A stretch of 64,000 bases of DNA from Scytonema sp035967975 (GTDB taxonomy: Bacteria > Cyanobacteriota > Cyanobacteriia > Cyanobacteriales > Nostocaceae): the NCBI GenBank assembly GCA_035967975.1, contig JAWQFQ010000024.1, positions 1 through 64,000 of the forward strand. Direction: 5' to 3'. The notes beneath the pieces were generated by a model, which was given only the letters and a program-made list of their open reading frames with translations, was not told the origin of the DNA and ran no database searches. Position numbers and translations under genes: made by a program. This document shows, in pieces, positions 27,601-35,600 of the stretch; within the stretch, counting starts at the first letter, position 1, and each line of letters starts with the position of its first letter.

Positions 27601-30156
27601 AGCAAAGCTTCTTTGCTCACAGAATTGCTACACTCCTATTGTGCTTTTCTGAAGGCAGAGGTCTGTCCCCTAGAGCCACCACCGACAATTTCATACCGGG
27701 ATTTTGTTGCTTTAGAGCGCATGATACTTGAGTCTCCAGAACATAAGGCTTATTGGGCTCAAAAATTAGAGGGTTCTATCACGACAAAACTGCCGAGATG
27801 GTCTTCTACTCCACCTGTAACAGAGCAGTCCGGAATTGCAGTCCTAGATGTCCCCATTTCCCCGGATGTTTCCAATGGACTCAAGAAACTAGCACGTAGA
27901 GCAGAAGTTCCACTTAAAAACGTTTTGCTTGCTGCACACCTTAAAGTCATGAGTTTGCTGAGCGGTGAAGCAGATGTCCTGACGGGTCTTGAGTCTAATA
28001 GTCGGCTAGAAGAGGCTGATGGAGAAAAGACATTGGGAACCCATACCAACACTGTGCCCCTTCGCGTCAAGTTGACGGTTGGAACTTGGATCGACTTAGT
28101 GCAACAGGCTTTTGCAGCTGAACAAGAGCTATTACCCTTCAGGCGCTATCCCTACTCCGATCTGCAAAAGCTTGGTGGTCGTCAACCCCTACAGCCCCTT
28201 GTTGAGACTGTTTTTAATTATACTCATTTTCATGTTTATCAAAACCTTAGAAATTTGAAAGATGTGGAAATTTTGGGGGGACAGGGTTTTGGAGAAAGCA
28301 ACTTCACTCTTAGAGTAGAGTTTAATCGCAATCATGTTTCAGATCGCATACAACTCGACTTAGAATGCAAATTAGCGGACATAGACAGCGCACAATTAGA
28401 GGCTATTGGTAGCTATTACATCAAAACCTTGACTGCAATGGCGGAAAAACCTTTGGAACGTCATGAAGATAAATGTCTTCTCCCAGTTGCGGAACAAAAC
28501 CAGTTACTGGTTGATTGGAATGACACCGCGATTGAATATCGCCAAGACTTGTGTATTCACCAACAGTTTGAGCAGCGGGTGCAACAAACCCCCGATGCGA
28601 TTGCAGTGGTTTTTGAAGATGAGCAACTGAGCTATCAAGAACTGAATTGTCGAGCCAATGCACTTGCACATTACTTACGGCGTATCGGAGTCGGACCTGA
28701 GGTGTCGGTGGCTATTTGCATGGAACGCTCCCTAGAGATGGTTGTAGGAATTCTTGGCGTTCTCAAGGCAGGTGGAGCTTACGTTCCGTTAGATCCAGCT
28801 TATCCAAAGGCTCACCTCACTTTTGTGCTTGAGGATACTCAGGCACCAGTTCTGCTAACTCAGGCACGGTTAGTCACTGGATTCTCGACTTATGGAACTC
28901 GGCTTGTATGCTTGGACTCAGAACGTCCTATTATAGCACAAGAAAGTTCAGATAATCCCATTTGTAACACGGCTACAAAAAATCTTGCCTACGTAATTTA
29001 CACCTCAGGCTCTACAGGTCAACCGAAGGGAGTGCAAGTTACCCACCAGAACTTAGTTCACTCCACTCATGCTCGGATAACTTATTATTCAGAGTCTGTT
29101 ACCAGTTTCTTATTGCTTCCTTCCTTCGCCTTTGATAGTTCAGTTGCCACCGTTTTCTGGACGCTTTGTCTTGGAGGAACTTTAGTTCTGCTTAAAGAGG
29201 GTTTGCAGAAAGACATTTGGCAGATAGCAAAGCTAATCAAGCAACATCAGATTTCACACTGGTTAAGCGTTCCTTCTCTTTATGCGGCTCTTTTAGCACA
29301 CATAGAACCTATTCAACTTGCTTCTTTACGCACCGTCATTGTTGCCGGAGAATCCTGTTCAACTGAGTTAGTTAAACGTCACCAGGAGCTATTACAGCTT
29401 ACATCTTTATTCAATGAATATGGTCCAACAGAAGGAACAGTTTGGAGCAGTGTATATGATTGTAAAAACCATGATTTGAAGAATACTGTCCCTATCGGTC
29501 GCCCAATTGCCAACACCCAAATATATTTACTGAATTCTTACGGACAACCCGTACCAATAGGAGTTCCCGGCGAGCTGTATATTGGTGGTCTTGGTGTGGT
29601 TAGAGCATATCTTAACCGACCTGAACTAACTGCTGAAAAGTTTATTCCCAATCCGTTTAGTAAAGAACCAAATACACGCTTATATAAAACAGGAGATTTA
29701 GCACGTTACACGAGCGATGGCAACATTGAGTTTATTGGGCGCATCGACCATCAAGTCAAGCTTAGGGGATACCGCATCGAACTAACGGCGATTGAAGCAG
29801 TGTTGCGCCAACACCCAATTGTTCAGGAGGCTGTCGTCTCGGTTAGGGAGGATGAGTTGGACAGCCAACGCTTAATTGCCTACGTAGTGCCAGAAGGCAA
29901 ACCCGTGCCTAAAACTGAGGAATTGCGAAGTTTTTTGAGGCAAAAGCTACCAAAGTACATGATACCTACTGCTTTTGTGATTTTAAATGCGTTGCCATTA
30001 ACACCAAACGGTAAAGTCAACCGCCAAAACCTCCCAGCCCCTGAGAGAACACAGTCTAGAGATGAAACAATGGCTCAAATTTTAACAAGGCTGGAAGATC
30101 TCTCAGAAGACGAGGTCAGAGCAATTCTTTCTCAAAAGAAGTCAACAGTTAAGTAA
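21700..30156 (+). CDS. NRPS 1: FAAL-ACP-C-A(Ser)-PCP-C-A(His-like)
   Basis: A 2818-residue synthetase opening the assembly line. Residues 1 to about 590 are a fatty acyl-AMP ligase (YTSGSTATPKGVMVSH, GWLPLFHDMGLIG), then an ACP with Ser652 (LGLDSL). Condensation domain 1 has HHIVADF at 841-847 and joins the fatty acid. Adenylation domain 1 has pocket residues D-V-W-H-M-S-L-I-D-K, a serine code. PCP 1 has Ser1757 (LGGDS). Condensation domain 2 has HNSILDG at 1960-1966: Asn replaces the catalytic second His. Adenylation domain 2 has D-S-A-L-I-A-E-V-W-K, close to the bacitracin His code I recall (DSELTAEVCK). No carrier follows; the protein ends in the helical tail LEDLSEDEVRAIL. The missing carrier is the next gene. 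There is no strong Shine-Dalgarno before the ATG. Substrates are inferred by eye from pocket alignment. Confidence 0.93.
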   Translation: MSKHLFELPVQFSTLVELLYWRAQEQPKQKAYSFLIDGEVERDYITYGELDCQARAIGALLQSCGVVSGERALLLYPPGLEYIAAFLGCLYAGVVAVPAYPPRRNQHNHRLQAIAADAQATVALTTTKILVEMERQSIQSPELNDIQWLTTDSIPSGSEESWQETAVNKDTLAFLQYTSGSTATPKGVMVSHGNILHNERIIQQAMQHTEKTIFVGWLPLFHDMGLIGNMLQPLYLGIPCILMSPVAFLQKPRRWLQAISRYKATTSGGPNFAYDLCVSKITPSERASLDLSSWEVAFNGSEHIRAQTLDRFATTFESCGFRREAFYSCYGMAETTLIVSGGFKAAPPVLLSVQQAALAQNRVVPGTSEEVDAQTFVGCGQPLQDIQIVIAHPDTSLRCAPDEVGEIWVAGPSVTGGYWNRTEQTEQIFQAYLTESGVHDSVFGGEGPFLRTGDLGFLWEGELFITGRLKDLIVIRGRNHYPQDIEWTAEQSHPTLQQGSSAAFSIEVAGVERLVVVIEVKRNYLRNLDIDEVIKAIRQAVVEEHELQVYGVLLLKTGSIPKTSSGKIQRYACRAGFLNGSLNVVGRNILEESYTPPGEKTTLKSEDLLALKPQERYLKLASYLQELVAQVFKVAPFQLDLQQPLSSLGLDSLMAIELKNNIETDLGVVLPITSFLQGASIDQLVTNVLAQNKASTVSQETTLASNSEAIASHSLSYGQQAMYFLHQLAPESPAYNIVGAARLRGEINIQALGRAFQSLVERHPSLRTSFTTILGQPVQQVHKHLEVCFQHKDVSTWSEAVLNDRLVEETHRPFNLEQSPLLRVSLFTRTPQEHTLLLVVHHIVADFWSGAVLMQELGILYQAHKAGTSTTLSPLALGYTDYVRTQAAMLASKEGEQLWAYWHKQLAGELPVLNLPTDRPRLPIQSYRGASQSLKLSADLTQRLKTLSHTQSATLYMTLLAAFQVLLYRYTGQEDLLVGSPTTGRSRADLTGVVGYFVNPVVCRANLSGNPRFVNFLDQVRSTVLDALAHQDYPFAKLVEQLQPIRDPSQSPLFQVMFVLQKAHLCNQEGLAAFALGERGVRIKLGELELESLSLEKRIAQFELTLMMAELDGALSASWQYNTDLFDSATIARMANHFQILLEGIVADPQKSVSELPLLTNSEQQQLLLKWNATFADYGTDCCLHQLFEAQVHRTPDAVAVVFEEEQLTYRELNQRANQLAHHLQALGVEPEVLVGIYLERSLEMVVSILGILKAGGAYVPLDPTYPKDRLAFILEDTQVSVLLTQEKFVEELPEHKAIIVCLDKGSEACILENADKPVSQVTTNNLAYVIYTSGSTGKPKGVMNTHRGICNRLLWMQSAYQLTTVDRVLQKTPFSFDVSIWEFFWPLMTGARLVIARPRGHQDSAYLVKLIGEQQITTVHFVPSMLQLFLEEPGVERCNSLRQVMCSGEALPFKLQEQFFARLDAKLHNLYGPTEAAIDVTFWPCEQQSREYTVPIGRPIANTQIYLLDTHLQPLPIGVAGELHIGGTNLARGYLHQPEQTALKFIPNPFSNELGARLYKTGDLACYQPDGSIKYLGRLDRQVKLRGFRIELSEIEAVLSQHPSVQEVVVLLQETNCNERREFTEQTNGISSLRRFLKGELTEFEVKPALQRLIAYCVTRQPVPTTMELRRFLGEKLPDYMIPAVFIMLDALPLTPNGKIDRRLLPDPGKNRPELEKAFVAPSNNIEKVLAEVWSQVLGIDRVGIHDNFFELGGDSIRSIQVVAKAQTSGLVFSLQQIFQHQTIHKLALELTFAEPSSFSIGKTEVFSLISEVDRQKLPSDIEDAYPLSRVQAGVIFHSQYSPNSLMYHDVFQYHLRVRFDVELLQRAVQQLVDRHPVLRTSFDLIHFTEPLQLVHKTVCIPLQVEDLRSLVPNQQNVAIATWIEVEKNRRFDLTRPPLIRFFLHRLTDDTFYLTLSCHNSILDGWSKASLLTELLHSYCAFLKAEVCPLEPPPTISYRDFVALERMILESPEHKAYWAQKLEGSITTKLPRWSSTPPVTEQSGIAVLDVPISPDVSNGLKKLARRAEVPLKNVLLAAHLKVMSLLSGEADVLTGLESNSRLEEADGEKTLGTHTNTVPLRVKLTVGTWIDLVQQAFAAEQELLPFRRYPYSDLQKLGGRQPLQPLVETVFNYTHFHVYQNLRNLKDVEILGGQGFGESNFTLRVEFNRNHVSDRIQLDLECKLADIDSAQLEAIGSYYIKTLTAMAEKPLERHEDKCLLPVAEQNQLLVDWNDTAIEYRQDLCIHQQFEQRVQQTPDAIAVVFEDEQLSYQELNCRANALAHYLRRIGVGPEVSVAICMERSLEMVVGILGVLKAGGAYVPLDPAYPKAHLTFVLEDTQAPVLLTQARLVTGFSTYGTRLVCLDSERPIIAQESSDNPICNTATKNLAYVIYTSGSTGQPKGVQVTHQNLVHSTHARITYYSESVTSFLLLPSFAFDSSVATVFWTLCLGGTLVLLKEGLQKDIWQIAKLIKQHQISHWLSVPSLYAALLAHIEPIQLASLRTVIVAGESCSTELVKRHQELLQLTSLFNEYGPTEGTVWSSVYDCKNHDLKNTVPIGRPIANTQIYLLNSYGQPVPIGVPGELYIGGLGVVRAYLNRPELTAEKFIPNPFSKEPNTRLYKTGDLARYTSDGNIEFIGRIDHQVKLRGYRIELTAIEAVLRQHPIVQEAVVSVREDELDSQRLIAYVVPEGKPVPKTEELRSFLRQKLPKYMIPTAFVILNALPLTPNGKVNRQNLPAPERTQSRDETMAQILTRLEDLSEDEVRAILSQKKSTVK

Positions 30157-30174
30157 TATAAAAGGGAACGAAAA

Positions 30175-30627
30175 GTGAACGACGATCTCTTAAAACGTTT
30201 TGCTCAGCTTTCTCCAGAGAAGCAGGAACTTCTGGAAATGCTGATGAAGCAAGAAGCGACAGAACCACAAACTACCTACGTTGCACCCCGCACACCTGTT
30301 GAGAAAATGCTGGCTCATATCTGGGCTCAAGTACTTGGTCTAAAGCAGATAGGTATACACGATAACTTTATAGAATTGGGAGGAGATTCAATTCAAAGTA
30401 TTAAAATTGCTGCTAGAGCTATTAAAGCAGGTATCCAATTGAGTATCAATGATATCTTTGATTATCCAACAATTGCGGAGCTAGTAACAGTTGTGGATGC
30501 AACTTTATTTCATCAGGAGGAAAGCGATCCACAGCCGGAAGAGGTTCCTGTGATACCTATTCAGTCAACGGAGTCAGAAAGTTTTACACCAACAAAATTC
30601 TCAGACGCCAAGTTGAGTCAGGAATAA
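30175..30627 (+). CDS. stand-alone peptidyl carrier protein
   Basis: A 150-residue discrete carrier protein. Residues 1-27 form a helical N-terminal segment (LSPEKQELLEMLMK) that looks like a docking element; residues about 38-108 are the PCP with phosphopantetheine Ser72 in ELGGDSIQS; the last 40 residues are an acidic, Pro-rich tail. It starts with GTG, 18 bp after NRPS 1, which lacks a carrier after its last adenylation domain. I infer it is loaded in trans by that domain and presents the amino acid to the dioxygenase encoded next. Confidence 0.88.
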   Translation: MNDDLLKRFAQLSPEKQELLEMLMKQEATEPQTTYVAPRTPVEKMLAHIWAQVLGLKQIGIHDNFIELGGDSIQSIKIAARAIKAGIQLSINDIFDYPTIAELVTVVDATLFHQEESDPQPEEVPVIPIQSTESESFTPTKFSDAKLSQE

Positions 30628-30688
30628 CTCAGTGAGCTTTTCAAAAAACATATTTAAAACCATACCCAAGCAAGAAGGAGCTTCAGCT

Positions 30689-31726
30689 ATGGAAGCTGAA
30701 AATATTAATGCAAAAAAGTTGAGAGATGTAAAACCAACAACTTTTAGGTTGCCCTCTCAGAAGATGGTAGAACTAGACCATCTACAGCCGGGAAAGGCAC
30801 TCCCTTTAGTTATACGGGCAACGAGGCAAAAGTTCGATCTCGTTACGTGGTCTCAAAGTAATATAGAATTTATAGAGAGACAGCTTTTAAAATATGGAGC
30901 AATTCTATTCCGAAATTTTGATGTTGACAATCTATTAGTATTTGAAAAGTTTATTCGGGTGATTTCTCCAGAACTTCTAGAATACCGTGAGCGCTCAACA
31001 CCACGGACAGATCTCGGCAAAAACATTTACACTTCAACTGAATATCCTGCTCATGAACACATAGCATTTCATAATGAATTCTCATACGCTTACACCTGGC
31101 CAATGAAAATTTGTTTTCACTGCATTCAACCAGCAGTTCAGGGAGGTGAAACTCCTATAGCTGACTGCCGCAAGGTTTTTCAAGTACTTAACCCAAAAAT
31201 TAGAGAACAATTTATACAAAAAAAGGTGATGTATGTCCGAAACTACGGTAGTGGTATAGACCTCTCCTGGCAGGAAGCATTTCAAACTAGAGATAAGTCA
31301 ATTGTCGAGGAGTATTGCCGTAAAGCTCCAATGGAATTTGAGTGGAAAGATGACAATCGTTTGAAAACTCGTCAGGTGCGTCCAAGTGTTGCTAAGCATC
31401 CGAAGACACAAGAAATGGTTTGGTTTAATCAAGCTCACTTATTTCATCTATCAAATTTGGAATTAGAGGTTTGTGAAGCGCTGCTGACACTGTTTAAGGA
31501 GGAGGCGCTTCCACGTAACGCATATTATGGTGACGGTTCTCCAATAGAAACTTCTGTATTAGATGAAATTCGTGAGGCTTATCATCAAGCATCTGTCAGC
31601 TTTCCTTGGCAGAAAGGAGATATCTTGTTACTCGATAATATGTTAGTGGCACATGGGCGAAAGCCATTTTTGGGGACACGAAAGATTGTGGTGGCTATGG
31701 GAGAAGCTTTTACACAAGAGCATTAG
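30689..31726 (+). CDS. SyrP/TauD-type Fe(II)/2-oxoglutarate amino-acid hydroxylase
   Basis: A 345-residue non-heme iron dioxygenase. The facial triad is H128-x-E130 (in FHNEFSY) and H322 (in MLVAHGRKPF), with a following Arg for 2-oxoglutarate. HNE rather than HxD is usual for SyrP-type enzymes, which beta-hydroxylate an amino acid held on a carrier protein (Asp or His in siderophores and syringomycin). The GTG at 30632 is possible, but ATG 30689 has a perfect AAGGAG eight bases upstream and gives the usual SyrP length, so I chose it. It sits directly after the stand-alone carrier, pointing to hydroxylation of the residue that carrier holds, probably His. Beta-hydroxy-His and beta-hydroxy-Asp are bidentate iron ligands. 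Confidence 0.88.
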   Translation: MEAENINAKKLRDVKPTTFRLPSQKMVELDHLQPGKALPLVIRATRQKFDLVTWSQSNIEFIERQLLKYGAILFRNFDVDNLLVFEKFIRVISPELLEYRERSTPRTDLGKNIYTSTEYPAHEHIAFHNEFSYAYTWPMKICFHCIQPAVQGGETPIADCRKVFQVLNPKIREQFIQKKVMYVRNYGSGIDLSWQEAFQTRDKSIVEEYCRKAPMEFEWKDDNRLKTRQVRPSVAKHPKTQEMVWFNQAHLFHLSNLELEVCEALLTLFKEEALPRNAYYGDGSPIETSVLDEIREAYHQASVSFPWQKGDILLLDNMLVAHGRKPFLGTRKIVVAMGEAFTQEH

Positions 31727-31765
31727 CTTCATGGCAAAAAGAGAAATATGGAAAGAAAAAACTAA

Positions 31766-32581
31766 ATGAAAAAACAAGATGGAATTGGTTTTACCAACGT
31801 CGATGATACAACAAATCCGAACTACTTTGTGTCTTACTTAGATGCTATTAGCACGCTGCACTCTATTCAGGTTTACAAACAAAAAACATATAGCCGTTTA
31901 GAGATAAAAGAAGGCGATCGCATTCTTGATGTGGGCTGCGGTATCGGTAATGACGTGCGACAACTCGCGCAAAAAGTTGGCAATCGCGGTCATGTCGTGG
32001 GCGTAGATAATAGTGAGACGATGATTGCGGAAGCCCGGAAAAGATCCGAAAGTTTGAAGCCACTTGTTGAATATCATGTATGCGACGTTCACAGTCTTGA
32101 GTTTCCCGAGCGCATATTTGACGGTTGCCGCGCCGACCGAACTTTCCAGCATTTGAAAAATCCTCAAAAGGCTTTAGCTGAAATCGTGCGCGTAGTTCGT
32201 TCGGGAGGGCGTGTTGTCATCTCTGAGCCAGATTGGGAAACTCTGATTATAGATGCTAGCGATCGCACTTTGACCCGCAAGATATTAAACTTTCACTGTG
32301 ATAGTTCCTGCAATGGTTGGATTGGACGAAAACTACCTGCTTTGTTCAACGAGATTGGGTTGAAAAACATCGGTGTCGATGCCAATACTTTGATGCTGAG
32401 TGACTGTACCCTAGCGGATAAACACTTGGGAATACTGAGTGCTGCTATAAGAGCGCAGCAAGCAGGTATCATCTCAATAACCGAGGCTTGCGATTGGACA
32501 AGTCATTTGGAACAAAAAAGTCAAGCTGGTCATTTTTTTTGCGCTATCACAGGCTTTTCCATTTTTGGATGCAAGCCTTAA
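31766..32581 (+). CDS. class I SAM-dependent methyltransferase
   Basis: A 271-residue methyltransferase. Motif I ILDVGCGIGND is at about residues 52-62, motif II VVGVDNS near 77 and post-II CRADRTFQHLKNP near 120, as in Methyltransf_11/25-type enzymes. It lies within the biosynthetic operon, 39 bp after the hydroxylase and 76 bp before NRPS 2. It could methylate an O, N or ring nitrogen of the growing or finished product; the site is unknown. It has no domain tying it to a carrier protein. Confidence 0.85.
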   Translation: MKKQDGIGFTNVDDTTNPNYFVSYLDAISTLHSIQVYKQKTYSRLEIKEGDRILDVGCGIGNDVRQLAQKVGNRGHVVGVDNSETMIAEARKRSESLKPLVEYHVCDVHSLEFPERIFDGCRADRTFQHLKNPQKALAEIVRVVRSGGRVVISEPDWETLIIDASDRTLTRKILNFHCDSSCNGWIGRKLPALFNEIGLKNIGVDANTLMLSDCTLADKHLGILSAAIRAQQAGIISITEACDWTSHLEQKSQAGHFFCAITGFSIFGCKP

Positions 32582-32657
32582 CAGAACATGGTTTAAATGA
32601 TTCTTGTTAAGCGTAGTTTTTACCTGTGAAAAATTAGTAAACAAATAAGTCAAGCAA

Positions 32658-35600
32658 ATGCTAAATAATATTAAGGATATAGATACTCTCTACATCAGAA
32701 CGATTCCTAAGAGGGCAGAGACCAGCCCAAGCCAGCTCTCCTTTGCTCAAGCTAGGCTGTGGTTTCTCAGCCAGTTAGAACCTAACAGTCCCTTTTACAA
32801 CGCACAGACTGCCCTGCGTTTGAAAGGCTCACTTAACATAACTGCACTAGCACAGAGCTTTAATGAAATTGTGCGGCGACACGAAATTTTACGAACAACT
32901 TTTGTAACCGTCAATGGGCAAGCAGTTCAGGTGATTGCTCCCACTTTAACCCTACCGTTGCCTGTGGTGAATTTGCAAGAGTTCTCTGAGCTAGAGCGCG
33001 AAGCCGAAGTTCTACGACGGGCTACTGAGGAAGAACAGCGTTCTTTCAATTTGGCTCAAGGTCCATTGTTGCGAACAATTCTGCTACAATTAGGCGAAAC
33101 AGAGTATGTACTATTGTTCACAATACACCATATAGTTTCCGATGGCTGGTCAGTCGAGGTTCTCATCCGGGAGATGGTAACGCTGTACAAAGCCTTCTGT
33201 AGTGGAAAGCCCTCTCAGTTGCCGGAACTCCCTGTCCAGTATGCCGATTTTGCCATCTGGCAGCGTCAATTGCTACAGGGAGAGGTTTTGGCAGCGCAGC
33301 TAGCGTATTGGCAGCGGCAGTTGAGTGACTCCCCTTCTGTGCTGCAGTTGCCCACTGCCTGTCCTCGTCCTGCAATTCAGAGCTTCCGTGGGGCGACTCA
33401 ATCCCTATCGCTACCCATTCACCTCACGCACGCCCTCAAGGCACTGAGTCGTCAGGAGAGAGTGACTCTGTTCATGACCTTGCTGACAGCATTTAAGACG
33501 TTGCTCTACCGTTACACCAATCAGGATGACATTTTGGTAGGCGCACCAATTGCCAACCGCGACAAAGCGGAAATTGAAGGGTTGATTGGCTTTTTTGTCA
33601 ATACTCTGGTGTTACGTACTTATCTTGGTGGCAATCCCAGTTTTCGGGAACTACTGGCTAGAGTTCGGAAAACGGCTCTGGAAGCTTATGCTCATCAAGA
33701 TATGCCCTTTGATTTGCTGGTAGAGGCATTGCAGCCAACGCGAGACTTAAGCCGTAATCCACTCTTTCAGGTGATGTTTAATATGCTCAACTTTACGGCA
33801 GTACAAATTGAACTGCCGGGGTTGACAGTAGAGCCTCTCTCCTCATCTGAAGAATTTGCGTCAAAATTTGACTTAAGTCTGTATGCTTCACAAAAAAATG
33901 AAACAATTCAGCTAAAACTGGTTTATAACACCGAGCTATTTGAACAAGCTCAAATAATAGAGATGCTGGGGTATTTCTGTACGTTGCTAGAGAACATCAT
34001 TGCTAATCCAGAACAACCCATAACGACGTTACCACTCTTAACTGAAGCAGAACGTTATCAACGGTCTGCCCGATGCAACCCTATCCGTCTTACCCAACCC
34101 TTTGTTGAATTTCACTTTGAGGAAATTGAGCAATCGATTTGTGCGCGGTTTGAACAGCAGGTCAAGAAATACCCGCAAAACATTGCTATCAAAACAAAGA
34201 AGTATGAGTGGACTTATGAAGAATTGAACGCAGCAGCAAATCAGGTAGCCCAAACCGTCTTGAGCATCACCGGAAGTGGCACTCAAAGGGTGGGATTGTT
34301 GCTTGAGCACGATGCGCCAGGGATAGCCACTATTCTGGGAATATTGAAGGCTGGTAAAACTTATGTGCCGTTAGATCCCTCTTATCCCCCAGAAAGACTG
34401 GCATATATACTAGCAGATTCACAAACGAGTGTGATTCTTACCAACAACGTGAATCTGGCTTTAGCTCAAGCATTAACTCTAGACTCGCTGGAGATTGTTC
34501 ATCTTGACGAAGTCGCAGTCAATGGGTTGGGCAATCCAAATTTGGCAATATTACCAGAGACAGTTGCCTATATTCTTTATACTTCTGGTTCGACAGGACA
34601 GCCAAAAGGTGTTTTCCAAAATCATCGGAACGTCTTACATCACATCAGAACTTACATCAATAATCTCCATATCAGTCCGCAAGATAAACTCACACTTTTT
34701 TCTTCCTATAGCTTTGATGCGTCAATTATGGATATCTTTGGCGCTTTGTTAAGTGGAGCAACATTGTATCCAATCAATATCAAAGAAGAAGGAATGGTTC
34801 ACCTATCTCAATGGTTAATCCAGCAAGAAATCACAATTTATCATTCTACTCCCACTGTCTATCGATATTTTGTCAACACTCTGACCCTAAAAGATAAATT
34901 TCCCCGATTGCGTCTAGTTGTCCTGGGTGGCGAAGAGGTTTTCAAACAAGATTTTGAACTGTACAAACAATATTTTGATTCCGAGTGTATTTTAGTCAAC
35001 GGTCTCGGACCAACAGAATCCACACTCAGCTTGCAGTATTTTTTAAATAAGCAGACGGAAATTAAGCGCAATTCAGTTCCTGTTGGTTACCCAGTTAATG
35101 ACACCGAAATTTTGTTGCTCAATCCAGCTGGCGAACAAGTTGCAGTTTATGGGATTGGAGAAATAGCAATCAGAAGCCCTTATTTGGCACTGGGCTATTG
35201 GCAAAAGCTAGAAATGACACAGGGGGTATTCCTAAGCGATCCGCAGCTGGAGAATCGGCGGATATACTACACCGGAGATTTGGGTCGTTTACTGCCAGAT
35301 GGTAGCATCGAATTTGTCGGCAGAAAAGATTTTCAGGTCAAGATTAGAGGATATAGAATCGAACTGAGCGAAATCCAGACACAGCTTTTAAAAATTCCAG
35401 GGGTCAAGGAGGCGGTCGTTGTCGCCCGAGAAGAAGTTCCAGGCAATAAGCGTTTAGTGGCTTACGTTGTACCAAATCAGGCGTCAATACCAAAAATTAG
35501 TGAATTGCGCCAAGTTCTCAAGCAAAAACTGCCCGAGTACATGGTGCCCAGTGCCTTTGTGTTCTTAGACGCTTTGCCACTGACACCTAACGGCAAGATA

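Noticed and set aside
30632..30688. Longer GTG start for the hydroxylase
   Set aside because: The ATG at 30689 has a perfect AAGGAG at ideal spacing and gives the normal SyrP length.
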